From contig NZ_LZRP01000001.1 of NCBI RefSeq assembly GCF_001678665.1, forward strand, positions 62,001 to 126,000: a stretch of 64,000 nt of DNA. The letters are read 5' to 3'. Positions 1 to 8,807 of the stretch are shown here, in pieces. The position numbers were made by a program, and so were the translations under genes. The stretch is from Erythrobacter sp. QSSC1-22B (lineage in GTDB: Bacteria > Pseudomonadota > Alphaproteobacteria > Sphingomonadales > Sphingomonadaceae). Within the stretch, counting starts at the first letter, position 1. Every line of letters begins with the position of its first letter. The notes beneath the pieces were generated by a model. That model ran no database searches, was not told the origin of the DNA, and saw only the letters and a program-made list of their open reading frames with translations.

Positions 1-425
1 GCGCGGCGATCCAGGCCTTCTTCAAGATGATCGGCGGCGAATTGGAACAGGCCAAGGGCGACGAGACGCTCGGTGCGCTCGCCGAACCGCTTGGCAAGGC
101 ACTCGCCGAGCAGCAGGCATCGACTATGTGGTTCATGAGCAATGCGATGCAGAACCCCAATCATCTGGGTGCCGGCGCGCATCACTATATGCACATGATG
201 GGCATCGTGACCCTGGGCTTCATGTGGCTGCGGATGGCCAAGGTCGCGCAGACCAAGCTTGCCGAGGGCGCGGACGACGCGGCATTTTACGAGGCCAAGC
301 TGGCGACCGCGCGCTATTTCATGGATCGCTATCTGCCCGATGTCGGCGCTTTCCGCCGCAAGATCGAGACCGGTAGCGACAGCATGATGGCGCTGGGTGA
401 AGAGGCTTTCGCCACCGCGGCGTAA
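1..425 (+). CDS. Acyl-CoA dehydrogenase, C-terminal part (5' end outside window)
   Basis: The reading frame is open from base 3 and ends at TAA 423-425, so about 140 C-terminal residues are present. The helical tail (QAFFKMIGGELEQAKG, then NPNHLGAGAHHYMHMMGIV and a final ATARYFMDRYLPDVG) matches the extra C-terminal domain of the larger, about 590-residue acyl-CoA dehydrogenases that follow the flavin domain. These enzymes oxidise acyl-CoA to enoyl-CoA with FAD and pass electrons to ETF. The catalytic glutamate and FAD-binding parts lie outside the window, so substrate chain length cannot be judged. The gene ends just before a strong hairpin and converges on cysK. The family call is fairly secure; the exact substrate is not. 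Confidence 0.8.
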   Translation, partial: AAIQAFFKMIGGELEQAKGDETLGALAEPLGKALAEQQASTMWFMSNAMQNPNHLGAGAHHYMHMMGIVTLGFMWLRMAKVAQTKLAEGADDAAFYEAKLATARYFMDRYLPDVGAFRRKIETGSDSMMALGEEAFATAA

Positions 426-451
426 AGCGCTCGATCCTACGCTGAATGGAT

Positions 452-505
452 CAGACACTTGCGCGCCGCGGTTCCCCGGAGGAGCCGCGGCGCGGATTGT
501 GTCTG
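452..505. terminator. Large inverted repeat, probable bidirectional terminator
   Basis: A 14-bp inner stem (462-475 with 481-494, one G-U pair, 5-nt loop 476-480) sits inside a second 7-bp stem (CAGACAC 452-458 with GTGTCTG 499-505). It lies between the convergent acyl-CoA dehydrogenase and cysK genes. There is no T-tract on either side, which is common in high-GC genomes. Because the arms are symmetrical it can fold in transcripts from both strands. Confidence 0.6.
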
Positions 506-542
506 CTGGCGGGCGGGCAAGCCTTCCGCGCCGCCGCGGTGC

Positions 543-1463
543 TCACTCCTCGGGCAGGAAGTCCGGGACAGAGAGGTAGCGCTCGCCGGTGTCGTAATTG
601 AAGCCCATGACCCGCGTCCCATTGCCAAGCTCAGGCAACTTGCTGGCGATCGCCGCCAGCGTCGCGCCGCTCGAGATGCCGACCAGAAGGCCTTCGACGC
701 TGGCCGATTTGCGCGCCCATTCCTTGGCGTCCTCGGGATCGACCTGGATCGCGCCATCGATGGATTTGGTGTGGAGATTGCCGGGAATGAAGCCCGCGCC
801 GATGCCCTGGATCGGGTGCGGGCCGGGCTGGCCGCCGCTGATCACGGGCGAGCCCGCGGGTTCGACGGCATAGGCCTTCATGCCCGACCACTTCGCCTTG
901 AGCACTTCGGCGCAACCGGTGATATGGCCACCGGTGCCGACCCCGGTGATCATCGCATCGAGCGGGTCATCGGCGAAGTCGGCGAGGATTTCCTTGGCGG
1001 TGATGTCGGCGTGAACCTTCCAGTTCGCCTCATTGTCGAACTGGCTGGGAACCCAGGCGCCCTGGGTCTCGCTGGCGAGTTCCTGAGCACGCTCGATCGC
1101 GCCCTTCATGCCCTTGGCCTTATCGGTGAGATCGAAGCTGGCGCCATAGGCCAGCATCAGCCGGCGGCGCTCGATGCTCATGCTTTCAGGCATGACCAGT
1201 ACGAGCTTATAACCTTTGACCGCGGCGACCATCGCCAGCCCGATCCCGGTGTTGCCGCTGGTGGGTTCGATGATCGTGCCGCCCGGGCGCAATTTTCCCG
1301 ATTTTTCCGCATCCTCGACCATCGCCAGCGCGATCCGGTCCTTGATCGATCCGCCGGGATTGGCGCGCTCGCTCTTCACCCAGACCTCGTGGTCGGGGAA
1401 CAGCCGCGCGAGGCGGATATGCGGGGTGTTGCCGATGGTGGCGAGGACGGATGGGGCTTTCAT
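543..1463 (-). CDS. cysK: Cysteine synthase A (O-acetylserine sulfhydrylase)
   Basis: A 306-residue fold-type II PLP enzyme that makes cysteine from O-acetylserine and sulfide in the cytoplasm. The PLP lysine is K41 in GGSIKDR, the substrate loop is TSGNTG (68-73), the phosphate loop is GVGTGG (174-179), and the ring-nitrogen serine motif is GISSGA (about 262-267). Length is normal for CysK. The ATG has a clear AGGAG 8 bases upstream. The start overlaps the stop of the upstream MFS gene by 4 bases (ATGA), so the two are probably translated together. CysM or cystathionine beta-synthase-like alternatives are less likely, because there is no CBS domain and the sequence matches CysK throughout. 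Confidence 0.93.
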   Translation of the reverse strand: MKAPSVLATIGNTPHIRLARLFPDHEVWVKSERANPGGSIKDRIALAMVEDAEKSGKLRPGGTIIEPTSGNTGIGLAMVAAVKGYKLVLVMPESMSIERRRLMLAYGASFDLTDKAKGMKGAIERAQELASETQGAWVPSQFDNEANWKVHADITAKEILADFADDPLDAMITGVGTGGHITGCAEVLKAKWSGMKAYAVEPAGSPVISGGQPGPHPIQGIGAGFIPGNLHTKSIDGAIQVDPEDAKEWARKSASVEGLLVGISSGATLAAIASKLPELGNGTRVMGFNYDTGERYLSVPDFLPEE

Positions 1464-2782
1464 GGGATTCGCTCCTGGAGTTTTTCTTCGGGTGTCTCTG
1501 CTACCAATTCCTCAGGCGGGTCGAAGGTCCGCGTCGTACGCAAAACAGGAAACACGCGCGCCCACAAGCCCACGGTGACGATCGCGCCGACCCCGCCGCT
1601 GACCACCGCGGCGACCGGGCCGACGATCGAGGCCAGCGTGCCCGAGAAATAATCGCCGAACTCGTTGGAGGCGCTGATCGTCAGCAGGCTGACCGCGGAC
1701 ACCCGGCCGCGCTTTTCGTCGGGCGTGTGGAGCTGGATGAGGGACTGGCGGATATAGACGCTGAACATGTCGGCGGCGCCGATAACGAACAGCATCGCGA
1801 GGCTGAGCGGCATCCAGGTCGAGAGCCCGAACCCCACCGTCGCCCCGCCGAACACCACCACCGACCACAGCATCTTGGGGCCCACCTGGGTGCGCAGCGG
1901 GCGGAAGGAGAACCACAGCGCGGTCAGCGCGGCGCCGCAGGCGGGGGCCATCGCCAGCTGTGCCAGCCCGGTCTCGCCGACCTCGAGAATGTCGCGCGCA
2001 TAAACCGGGAACAGAGCGGTCGCCCCGGCGAGGAACACGGCGAAGAGATCGAGCGTGATCGCGCCCAGCACCATTTTGTTGTGCCCGACATAGCGCAATC
2101 CGTCGATGATCCGGGCGATCGGGCGCGCGGTTCCGACGCTGTTCGCCCGCGGCACATGGCCGATGGTGCTGAGCGCGATGAAGGAGACCGTGAACAGCGC
2201 GCAGGCGACTGCATAGGGCAGCGCGGGCAGGATCGCATAGGTGTAGCCGCCGATCGCCGGACCCACGATCATCCCCACCTGCCAGGCTATACTCGACAGC
2301 GCGATGGCGTTGGGAAGGATGGCACGTGGCACCAGATTGGGCGCGAGCGCCGATAGCGCGGGGCCGGCAAATGCGCGGACCACGCCGAGCACGACCGCGA
2401 TGGCGTAGAGCCATTCGAGCGCAATCGTCTGCTGCCATGTCAACCAGCCCAGCGCGGCGGCGCAGAAGAACTGCACCACCACGGTGATCCGCGCGAGATT
2501 GCGGCGGTCGAAACGGTCGGCGGCGAGCCCGGAAAAGGGCGTCAGCAGGAACAGCGGGACGAACTGGAACAGTCCGATCAGCGCGAGCTGGAACGACGCC
2601 TCTTCCACCGAGGAGCCGCCATCGCGGGCGATGTTGTAGACCTGCCAGGCGATGATCAGCATCATCGCATATTGCGCCAGCGTCATCGCCAGCCGACTGA
2701 CCCAATAGGCGCGGAAATTGTGGACGCGGAAGGGGTGGGTCGGCTCGCTCACGCGCGGCCCATGACAGCGGGGGCGCGGCAT
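1460..2782 (-). CDS. MFS transporter, EntS/MFS_3-like exporter
   Basis: A 440-residue, 12-helix major facilitator protein. The N-terminal part ([20 protein letters not shown]) and the loop-2 motif [13 protein letters not shown] are typical of the EntS-like MFS_3 group of exporters. The substrate cannot be read from the sequence. The chosen ATG has GGGGAAG about 9 bases upstream; a GTG at 2752 (giving [10 protein letters not shown]) is an alternative that would shorten it by 10 residues. Its stop overlaps the start of cysK, so the pair is likely one operon. The linkage with cysK could mean export of a sulfur metabolite, but this is only inference from position. Confidence 0.82.
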   Translation of the reverse strand: MPRPRCHGPRVSEPTHPFRVHNFRAYWVSRLAMTLAQYAMMLIIAWQVYNIARDGGSSVEEASFQLALIGLFQFVPLFLLTPFSGLAADRFDRRNLARITVVVQFFCAAALGWLTWQQTIALEWLYAIAVVLGVVRAFAGPALSALAPNLVPRAILPNAIALSSIAWQVGMIVGPAIGGYTYAILPALPYAVACALFTVSFIALSTIGHVPRANSVGTARPIARIIDGLRYVGHNKMVLGAITLDLFAVFLAGATALFPVYARDILEVGETGLAQLAMAPACGAALTALWFSFRPLRTQVGPKMLWSVVVFGGATVGFGLSTWMPLSLAMLFVIGAADMFSVYIRQSLIQLHTPDEKRGRVSAVSLLTISASNEFGDYFSGTLASIVGPVAAVVSGGVGAIVTVGLWARVFPVLRTTRTFDPPEELVAETPEEKLQERIP

Positions 2783-2865
2783 GGGAAGAAACTTCCCCTG
2801 CCAGCGGCTAAATCATCACGTTCCGACGCGCGGCCCGGCGCGCGGCCCGGCAGGCGGTGCTGCCG

Positions 2866-3204
2866 TCAGCGGTTCCGGCGCAGCCGCGGGTTGGGCTGGA
2901 GCTGGTCGATCATGGGGAGGAAATCGTCGGGCCGGATGATCCGCTCGAACTGGAAGCCCGCGCGGTTGTCCCGGATCCAGATGCAATAAGCCTCGATCCG
3001 GCCGACGATCGGCAGGCGAATGATCACCCGGTCGCCGCGTGCCAGATCCCCGGCATCGTCGATCATGAAACCGGTGGCGGAGATGTTCGATACATGCATC
3101 CGCATGTCGCCGACGCGAAAATGCTCCGCAATCAAGGGATGATCCACCGGGTGGCGCGCCATGCGCCGCTGGTCGGTGACGCTGAGCTGAGCTCCGGCAC
3201 CCAT
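2866..3204 (-). CDS. PilZ-domain protein (c-di-GMP binding)
   Basis: A 112-residue, single-domain PilZ protein. It carries the RxxxR motif (RRMAR, about residues 14-18) and the following NISATGF, a match to the D/N-x-S-x-x-G motif that contacts cyclic di-GMP. PilZ proteins change behaviour of a partner when c-di-GMP binds; the partner is not indicated here. The ATG at 3204 is preferred because GGAGG lies 8 bases upstream; a TTG at 3252 would add 16 residues but has no ribosome site. The C-terminus ends in a basic tail (NPRLRRNR). It sits alone between tyrS and the MFS gene, all on the same strand. Confidence 0.85.
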   Translation of the reverse strand: MGAGAQLSVTDQRRMARHPVDHPLIAEHFRVGDMRMHVSNISATGFMIDDAGDLARGDRVIIRLPIVGRIEAYCIWIRDNRAGFQFERIIRPDDFLPMIDQLQPNPRLRRNR

Positions 3205-3313
3205 GAAAGCCAATCCTCCGTTTTCACTGTAGACCGCCTTAATGGAGGGCAAAGGCTGACAATTGGTAAAGTCGGACCAGCGAAAAGGCAGCTATCAAGC
3301 GCCCTGTCGCAGG

Positions 3314-4543
3314 TCAGCCCCGGATGATCGCATGTTTCTTTTTGCCGAGACTCAACCGCGCCTCGGCGCCGGGTGCGAGGACCAGCAGATGGCCGACATC
3401 GCCCACGTTCACGCCGTCGAGCTTGACCGCACCCTCGGCCAGCTTGCGCTTGGCCTCGCCGTTCGACGCGGTGAAGCCCAGTTCGGTAAGCGCAGCACCG
3501 ATCCGCATCCCATCGGGACCGAGCTGGAGCACGGGCAGATCCTCGCCGAGGCCCCCCCCGGTAAAGGTTTCCGAGGCGGTGCTTGCGGCCATGCCCGCCG
3601 CCTCGGACCCACGCACCAGCGTGGTCACCGCATTGGCGAGGACGATCTTGGCAGCGTTGATCTCGGCCCCCTCGAGCGCCTCGAGCCGGGCGATCTCGTC
3701 GAGCGGCAGATCGGTGAACAGCTTGAGGAAGCGGCCGACGTCGCGATCATCGACATTGCGCCAATATTGCCAGAAATCATAGGCCGGGAGCTGCGCCTCG
3801 TTGAGCCAGACTGCGCCCGATGCGCTCTTGCCCATCTTAGCACCATCGGCGGTGGTCAGCAGCGGAGTGGTCAGCCCGAACAGCTCGCGCCCCTCCATCC
3901 GCCGGCCCAGTTCGAGCCCGTTGACAATATTGCCCCACTGATCGCTGCCGCCCATCTGGAGCTTGCAATCATAGCGCCGCGCCAGCTCGACGAAATCATA
4001 GGCCTGGAGGATCATGTAGTTGAATTCGAGAAAGGTCAGCGCCTGCTCGCGCTCGAGCCGCTGTTTGACCGAATCGAAGGTGAGCATCCGGTTGATGGTG
4101 AAATGCGGTCCGACATCGCGGAGCATCTCGAGGTAGCCGAGCTCGCCCAGCCATTCGTCATTGTTGACCATGACGGCATCGGTCGGCCCGGTGCCAAAGG
4201 TCAGCAGCCGGTCGAAAACGGTGAAGATGCCTGCGACATTCTCGGCGATGGTCGCGTCGTTCATCAGCTTGCGGCTCTCGTCGCGGAACGAGGGGTCGCC
4301 GATCTTGCCGGTGCCACCGCCCATCACCACGATCGGCTTGTGCCCCGCCTGCTGCAACCGGCGCAGCATCATGATCTGCACCAGACTGCCGACATGCAGC
4401 GATGGCGCGGTGGGATCGAAGCCGATATATCCCGGCACGATCTGCTTGCCGGCAAGCGCATCGATGCCCGCGGCGTCGGTTACCTGGTGGATATAGCCGC
4501 GCTCGTCGAGCAGGCGCATCAGATCGGAGGTGTAGCTGGTCAT
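3314..4543 (-). CDS. tyrS: Tyrosyl-tRNA synthetase
   Basis: A 409-residue class I aminoacyl-tRNA synthetase that charges tRNA-Tyr. The HIGH-type signature is HVGS (50-53, in [12 protein letters not shown]) and the KMSKS loop is KMGKS (236-240). The tyrosine pocket shows [10 protein letters not shown] (198-207). A C-terminal S4-type RNA-binding domain occupies roughly residues 340-405. The start at 4543 (MTSYTSDL) gives normal family length; the frame stays open upstream with a low-complexity, arginine-rich translation that is not part of the enzyme. It is divergent from the DOMON-like gene across only about 30 bases. Confidence 0.95.
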   Translation of the reverse strand: MTSYTSDLMRLLDERGYIHQVTDAAGIDALAGKQIVPGYIGFDPTAPSLHVGSLVQIMMLRRLQQAGHKPIVVMGGGTGKIGDPSFRDESRKLMNDATIAENVAGIFTVFDRLLTFGTGPTDAVMVNNDEWLGELGYLEMLRDVGPHFTINRMLTFDSVKQRLEREQALTFLEFNYMILQAYDFVELARRYDCKLQMGGSDQWGNIVNGLELGRRMEGRELFGLTTPLLTTADGAKMGKSASGAVWLNEAQLPAYDFWQYWRNVDDRDVGRFLKLFTDLPLDEIARLEALEGAEINAAKIVLANAVTTLVRGSEAAGMAASTASETFTGGGLGEDLPVLQLGPDGMRIGAALTELGFTASNGEAKRKLAEGAVKLDGVNVGDVGHLLVLAPGAEARLSLGKKKHAIIRG

Positions 4544-4575
4544 GATGGTCAGCGCGCTAGCATGGGGGAGCCTGG

Positions 4576-5115
4576 GTGCAACAGATGGATTTGACGCCGC
4601 ATCCCGCGAGCCCTCCCGCAGGCCGCTGGCAGATGCGCTTTTCGTGGGCGATCGCCGAGCACTGGCTGACCTTGCGCTGGCGGGTGTCGGGGGAGGGCGA
4701 TCTGGCAATTCCGAGACTCGCAGGGCGGGGCCGGGCGGACGGCTTGTGGCAGGCGACCTGCTTCGAGATCTTCGTGCGGGATGGCGAGGGGCCCGCGTAC
4801 GCCGAGTTCAACCTCTCGCCGTCGGAGCATTGGGCGGCGTATGATTTCAGCGATTACCGCGCTGCGATGCGCGAGCGTGATCTGCCGTGCGAGCCGGTCT
4901 GCACCTGGCGCGCGGGCTCGGCGTTCTCATTGTTCGACGCGGCGATCCCGCTGTCGGGGTTGCCCGACCTGCCCGCCGCGCTCGCGGCCAGCGCGGTGCT
5001 GGAGGAGGTCGGCGGCACCAAAAGCTATTGGGCGCTGGCGCACCCGGCGGACCAGCCCGATTTCCATCATGCGGATGGATTCGTGCTGGCCCTCGATCCG
5101 CCGCGCGATCCCTAG
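4576..5115 (+). CDS. DOMON-like domain protein
   Basis: A 179-residue protein of the DOMON-like type seen in sphingomonads. It is rich in tryptophan and aromatic residues ([21 protein letters not shown], then [24 protein letters not shown]) that suggest a beta-sandwich able to bind a heme or sugar ligand. No signal peptide is visible, so it is probably cytoplasmic. The GTG start has GGGGGAG 5 bases upstream; an in-frame ATG follows at 4585. The stop codon TAG lies in a CTAG shared with the stop of the convergent tspO. In related genomes this gene stands near the DUF1343 gene, as here. Its biochemical role is unknown to me. Confidence 0.7.
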   Translation: MQQMDLTPHPASPPAGRWQMRFSWAIAEHWLTLRWRVSGEGDLAIPRLAGRGRADGLWQATCFEIFVRDGEGPAYAEFNLSPSEHWAAYDFSDYRAAMRERDLPCEPVCTWRAGSAFSLFDAAIPLSGLPDLPAALAASAVLEEVGGTKSYWALAHPADQPDFHHADGFVLALDPPRDP

Positions 5116-5609
5116 GCTTGCCGGGCCGGCTTGCCAAATGGCCCGTTCAACTGGACGATCTTGCGATTGAGCAGCGTCGCGAAGGTGACCCAGGAGATAT
5201 ACGGCACGTTGAGCCAGGCGGCGAGCTCGGAATAGGGCGCCAGCCCCACCACCAGCGCCAGCACCGAAAGCCACAGGACCAGAACTTCGCGCAAGGCCCA
5301 ATCGGGCCGCTTGGCGACAAAGAACAGCGGCGACCAGGCGAGATGGGCAAAGAAGTTCACCGCGAACAGCACGCCGATGAACACCCGGTCGGAGGGCGCC
5401 GGGGCATTGGTCCAGGCGAGGTAGAAGCTCCACCCGGCAAATCCGAGGATCAGCGTCCAGGCGGGGCCGAACAGCCAGTCGGGCGGTTGCCAGCTGGGCT
5501 TTTTCAGATTGCGGTACCAGTCGCCGATCTCGGTCAGCAGCCCGCCCGCGCCGCCCAGCACGATCGCCCAGGCGGCACCGATGATCGCGGGGGTCCAGTC
5601 AATATCCAT
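5112..5609 (-). CDS. tspO: TspO/MBR family protein (tryptophan-rich sensory protein)
   Basis: A 165-residue membrane protein with five predicted helices. It has the family hallmarks: WYRNLKKPSWQPPDWLFGPAWT in the first loop and helix 2, and many tryptophans. Bacterial TspO binds porphyrins and cholesterol-like ligands and, in photosynthetic alphaproteobacteria, modulates tetrapyrrole metabolism in response to oxygen or light. No pigment genes are in this window, so that link is not testable here. It is convergent with the DOMON-like gene (shared CTAG) and divergent from the NamZ-like gene over about 80 bases. Confidence 0.9.
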   Translation of the reverse strand: MDIDWTPAIIGAAWAIVLGGAGGLLTEIGDWYRNLKKPSWQPPDWLFGPAWTLILGFAGWSFYLAWTNAPAPSDRVFIGVLFAVNFFAHLAWSPLFFVAKRPDWALREVLVLWLSVLALVVGLAPYSELAAWLNVPYISWVTFATLLNRKIVQLNGPFGKPARQA

Positions 5610-5692
5610 GGTGCAACAGCAAACCTTTCGCAGACCGCTTCCCGCAGAGGAAAACCTTTGCCTTTGTTGGCCTCTTGATACAACCGGTGGCG

Positions 5693-6892
5693 ATGAAATT
5701 CGGTATCGACCGGCTGCTCGCCGACCCCGCCCTGCGCCGCCCGCTCGAGGCCAAACGCGTCGCGCTCGTCGCGCATCCCGCCTCGGTCACGCAGGACCTG
5801 ACCCACTCGCTCGACGCGCTGATCGCCGCCGGGATCAACGTCACCAGCGCATTCGGTCCGCAGCATGGGCTCAAGGGCGACAAGCAGGACAATATGGTCG
5901 AGACCGGGGACGAGACCGATCCCGTCTACGGCATCCCGGTGTTCAGCCTCTATGGCGAAGTACGCCGCCCCAGTGGGCAGATGATGTCGAGTGCCGACGT
6001 GTTCCTGTTCGACCTCCAGGATCTGGGCTGCCGGATCTATACCTTCGTCACCACGCTGCTCTATCTGCTCGAGGAAGCGGCGCGGCACGGCAAGGAAGTC
6101 TGGGTGCTCGACCGTCCCAACCCCGCAGGGCGCCCGATCGAGGGAACGCTGCTGGTGCCGGGTCAGGAAAGCTTCGTCGGCGCGGCCGAGATGCCGATGC
6201 GGCATGGGCTCACCATGGGCGAGATGGGGCACTGGTTCATCGAGCGGTTCAAGCTCGATGTTGCTTACCGCGTGGTCGAGATGGAGGGCTGGCAGCTTAA
6301 AGGGGCAGGCCACGGTTGGCCCGAGGACCGGATCTGGATCAATCCATCGCCCAACGCCGCGAACGTCAACATGGCACGCGCGTATGCCGGCACAGTCATG
6401 CTCGAGGGTACCAATCTGAGCGAGGGGCGCGGCACGACCCGCCCGCTCGAATTGCTGTTCGGCGCGCCCGACCTCGATGCCAGCGCGGTGCTGGCGGAGA
6501 TGCAGGCGCTGGCGCCGGACTGGCTGGCAGGCTGTACCTTGCGCCCCTGCTGGTTCACCCCGACGTTCCACAAGCACGCGGACAAGCTGTGCAGCGCGCT
6601 GATGATCCACGCCGAAGGACCGCAATATGATCACGCCGCCTTCCGACCATGGCGGCTGCAGGCTTTGGCCTTCAAGGCGATCCGGACGCTGCATCCCGAT
6701 TACGATCTGTGGCGCGATTTTCCCTATGAGTACGAGCTCGAGCGACTGGCGATCGACGTCATCAACGGCGGGCCGGCCCTGCGCGAATGGGTCGACGACG
6801 CGGCGGCGGAGCCGGGCGATCTCGACCGGCTGGCCAGCAGCGACGAAGCGGAATGGCGCGAGCAAACTGCGCCGCTGCTGCGTTACCGGTGA
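5693..6892 (+). CDS. NamZ-like exo-beta-N-acetylmuramidase (DUF1343)
   Basis: A 399-residue protein of the DUF1343 family. Recognised blocks are SVTQDLTHSLD, AFGPQHGLKGDKQDNM (with YGIPVFSLYG shortly after), LDRPNPAGR, and the conserved EGTNLSEGRGTTRPLELLFGAP. Characterised members (NamZ) remove N-acetylmuramic acid from the non-reducing end of peptidoglycan fragments, so a role in wall recycling or salvage is likely. The ATG at 5693 (MKFGIDRLL) is preferred over a TTG at 5675 because the family begins near this residue. There is no obvious signal peptide, which is unusual for an enzyme acting on exported murein and suggests cytoplasmic recycling; this is inference. Confidence 0.82.
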   Translation: MKFGIDRLLADPALRRPLEAKRVALVAHPASVTQDLTHSLDALIAAGINVTSAFGPQHGLKGDKQDNMVETGDETDPVYGIPVFSLYGEVRRPSGQMMSSADVFLFDLQDLGCRIYTFVTTLLYLLEEAARHGKEVWVLDRPNPAGRPIEGTLLVPGQESFVGAAEMPMRHGLTMGEMGHWFIERFKLDVAYRVVEMEGWQLKGAGHGWPEDRIWINPSPNAANVNMARAYAGTVMLEGTNLSEGRGTTRPLELLFGAPDLDASAVLAEMQALAPDWLAGCTLRPCWFTPTFHKHADKLCSALMIHAEGPQYDHAAFRPWRLQALAFKAIRTLHPDYDLWRDFPYEYELERLAIDVINGGPALREWVDDAAAEPGDLDRLASSDEAEWREQTAPLLRYR

Positions 6893-6973
6893 TCGCCGGT
6901 TGACGGGGACCGCCGACTAGGGAAGGTTCGCTCCCGGCGACGGGCAAACCTGCGCTTGAGAGAGGGTCGAACC

Positions 6974-8266
6974 ATGGCGACAGTGTCGCAAACCACTACC
7001 ACGAAAAGTTCGCTCAGGGCCACCTTGTGGATCCTGCTGATCGTCTACATCTTCAACTTCATCGATCGCCAGATCGTCAACATCCTCGCCGAGCCGATCG
7101 CGCTCGAGCTGGGGCTCAACGACACCCAGATCGGGCTGATGACCGGGCTTGCCTTCGCGCTGTTCTACACCGCGCTGGGGCTGCCGCTCGCGCGCTATTC
7201 GGATCGCGCCACCACCAACCGCCCGCGGTTGATCGCGATCGCGCTGGCGATCTGGTCGGCGATGACTGCGCTGTGCGGGCTGGCGCAGAATTTCTACCAG
7301 CTGCTGCTCGCGCGGATCGGGGTGGGGGTCGGCGAGGCCGGCTGCACCCCGCCGGCGCATTCGCTGATCAGCGATCTCGTCCCGCCAGAGAAGCGCAGTT
7401 CGGCGCTCGCCTTCTATTCGCTCGGGATCCCGATCGGGACCCTGCTGGGGATGATGATCGGCGGGTTGCTGGCCGACTGGGTCGGCTGGCGGATGGCCTT
7501 CCTGATCGTCGGGCTGCCCGGCGTCGGGCTGGCGCTGGTGGTGCATTTCGTGCTGCGCGAACCGCGCAAGGAGATGGCAGCGGCGCTCGAGGCGCACAGA
7601 ACCCCTGCGCCCGAGATCTCGCTCTGGGCGTCGGTAAGCACGGTGATGCAGTCGCGCGCCTTCGTGCTGCTGCTGCTCGCGGGATCTACCGCTTCGTTCC
7701 TCGCCTATGGCAAGACCACCTGGACGACGATTTTCTTCCAGCGCACCCATGGTATGACCCCGGGCGAGGTCGGCCTGTGGTTCGGCGCGATCAGCGGCGG
7801 CGCGGGAATTTTCGGCACCTGGCTGGGTGGCTATCTGGCCGACCGCTTTGGCGCGAAAAATCGCCGCCATGTGCTGACGGCTCCGGCGGTGGCGATGGCG
7901 GTGGCGGCACCGATCGCCTTCCTCGCTTATCAGGCCTCGACCTGGCAGGTGGCACTGGTGCTGCTGATCATCCCGACGTTGTGCAATTCGATCTACTACG
8001 GCCCGACGTATTCCGCAGCGCAGGGTCTGGTTCCCCTGCGAGTGCGGGCGATCGCCGCGGCGGTGCTGCTGTTCTTCCAGAACCTGATCGGGCTCGGGCT
8101 CGGCCCATTGTTCTTCGGGATGCTGTCGGACCTGCTCCAGCCTGTTTATGGCGAGGAAAGCGTGCGCTACGTGCTCTACGGTGCGGCGTTCCTGGGGCTG
8201 GTGCCGGCGTTCTTCTTCTGGCGTTGCAGCCTGCGGTTGCAGGAAGAACTCGACCAAAAGGGGTAG
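6974..8266 (+). CDS. MFS transporter, spinster-like
   Basis: A 430-residue, 12-helix major facilitator. The N-terminal sequence IFNFIDRQIVNILAEPI, the loop LPLARYSDRATTNR, and GVGEAGCTPPAHSLISDLVPP are typical of the spinster-like MFS group that is abundant in sphingomonads. Members are annotated as transporters of lipids or organic acids, but the substrate here is unknown. The ATG is preceded by AGAGGG 7 bases upstream. The gene stands alone: it follows the NamZ-like gene by about 80 bases and converges on a small secreted protein, with a hairpin between them. Confidence 0.85.
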   Translation: MATVSQTTTTKSSLRATLWILLIVYIFNFIDRQIVNILAEPIALELGLNDTQIGLMTGLAFALFYTALGLPLARYSDRATTNRPRLIAIALAIWSAMTALCGLAQNFYQLLLARIGVGVGEAGCTPPAHSLISDLVPPEKRSSALAFYSLGIPIGTLLGMMIGGLLADWVGWRMAFLIVGLPGVGLALVVHFVLREPRKEMAAALEAHRTPAPEISLWASVSTVMQSRAFVLLLLAGSTASFLAYGKTTWTTIFFQRTHGMTPGEVGLWFGAISGGAGIFGTWLGGYLADRFGAKNRRHVLTAPAVAMAVAAPIAFLAYQASTWQVALVLLIIPTLCNSIYYGPTYSAAQGLVPLRVRAIAAAVLLFFQNLIGLGLGPLFFGMLSDLLQPVYGEESVRYVLYGAAFLGLVPAFFFWRCSLRLQEELDQKG

Positions 8267-8301
8267 CGGGTTCGCCGTTTAAGAGAGGGAGTCGGTGCCT
8301 T

Positions 8302-8324
8302 CCCTGCCATCTTAATTGGCAGGG
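8302..8324. terminator. Inverted repeat at convergent gene ends
   Basis: CCCTGCCA (8302-8309) pairs perfectly with TGGCAGGG (8317-8324) across a 7-base loop. It lies downstream of the MFS stop and overlaps the stop codon of the oppositely oriented secreted-protein gene. No T-tract follows on either strand. It is best read as a bidirectional terminator hairpin. Confidence 0.45.
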
Positions 8325-8719
8325 CGAAGCCCGAATTGCTTCTTGATCCGCGGAATCGGCCGAATGTCCTCGGGATCGCCCATGGCGACCAGCACCGCGC
8401 AACCATCTTCGCGGCGATCAACCGCCCAGATAGCCATCGCTTCGTCTCCGGTTGCGGGTTCGCGATCAAGCTCAGGCTGACCCAATTGGTCGCGCGCCTT
8501 GTGTATCCGGTCGCGACAGATCGCCTGATCGATCTCGGCATCGTCCGTGCTCTCCCAGGCCAGCGCTGGCCTTTGATAAGACGGCATGGCGGAAAGGGGC
8601 TGGTTCGAAGCGGTGGTCACGCCCGTGTCTGCGGGATCCGCGCTCTGGCCTTCGGCAGAGGCAGGGCCTACTGCGGCGATGACGAAAAGCGCACTGCTCA
8701 GGACGATCGCTGGACTCAT
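8312..8719 (-). CDS. Small secreted protein of unknown function
   Basis: A 135-residue protein that I do not recognise. The ATG at 8719 gives a clean signal peptide (SPAIVLSSALFVIAAVGPASA, cleavage before EGQ). The mature part is hydrophilic and has two cysteines (QAICRDR and DGCAVLV) that could form a disulfide, and it ends PIPRIKKQFGLRPAN. A longer frame reaches 8767 but lacks a ribosome site. The AGGAG that serves the 8719 start lies inside a hairpin (separate entry). The gene is flanked by the convergent MFS gene and, upstream on the same strand, by the VWA gene, without overlap. Confidence 0.65.
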   Translation of the reverse strand: MSPAIVLSSALFVIAAVGPASAEGQSADPADTGVTTASNQPLSAMPSYQRPALAWESTDDAEIDQAICRDRIHKARDQLGQPELDREPATGDEAMAIWAVDRREDGCAVLVAMGDPEDIRPIPRIKKQFGLRPAN

Positions 8720-8725
8720 TTCTAG

Positions 8726-8742
8726 TCTCCTGAAGCAGGAGA
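8726..8742 (-). promoter_or_regulatory. Hairpin covering the ribosome binding site
   Basis: On the minus strand a 7-bp perfect stem, TCTCCTG-CTT-CAGGAGA, contains the AGGAG that lies 7 bases before the ATG at 8719. In the folded RNA the whole Shine-Dalgarno is paired with a loop of only three bases. This could make translation of the secreted protein depend on temperature, a small RNA or a protein. The pairing is seen directly; regulation is inference. Confidence 0.45.
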
Positions 8743-8807
8743 TAGACCACTTCCGATCAAATCTCAATTCGCAGAGCGCCAGGCAGGTTCTGAAAGCGGG
8801 AGTGTAA

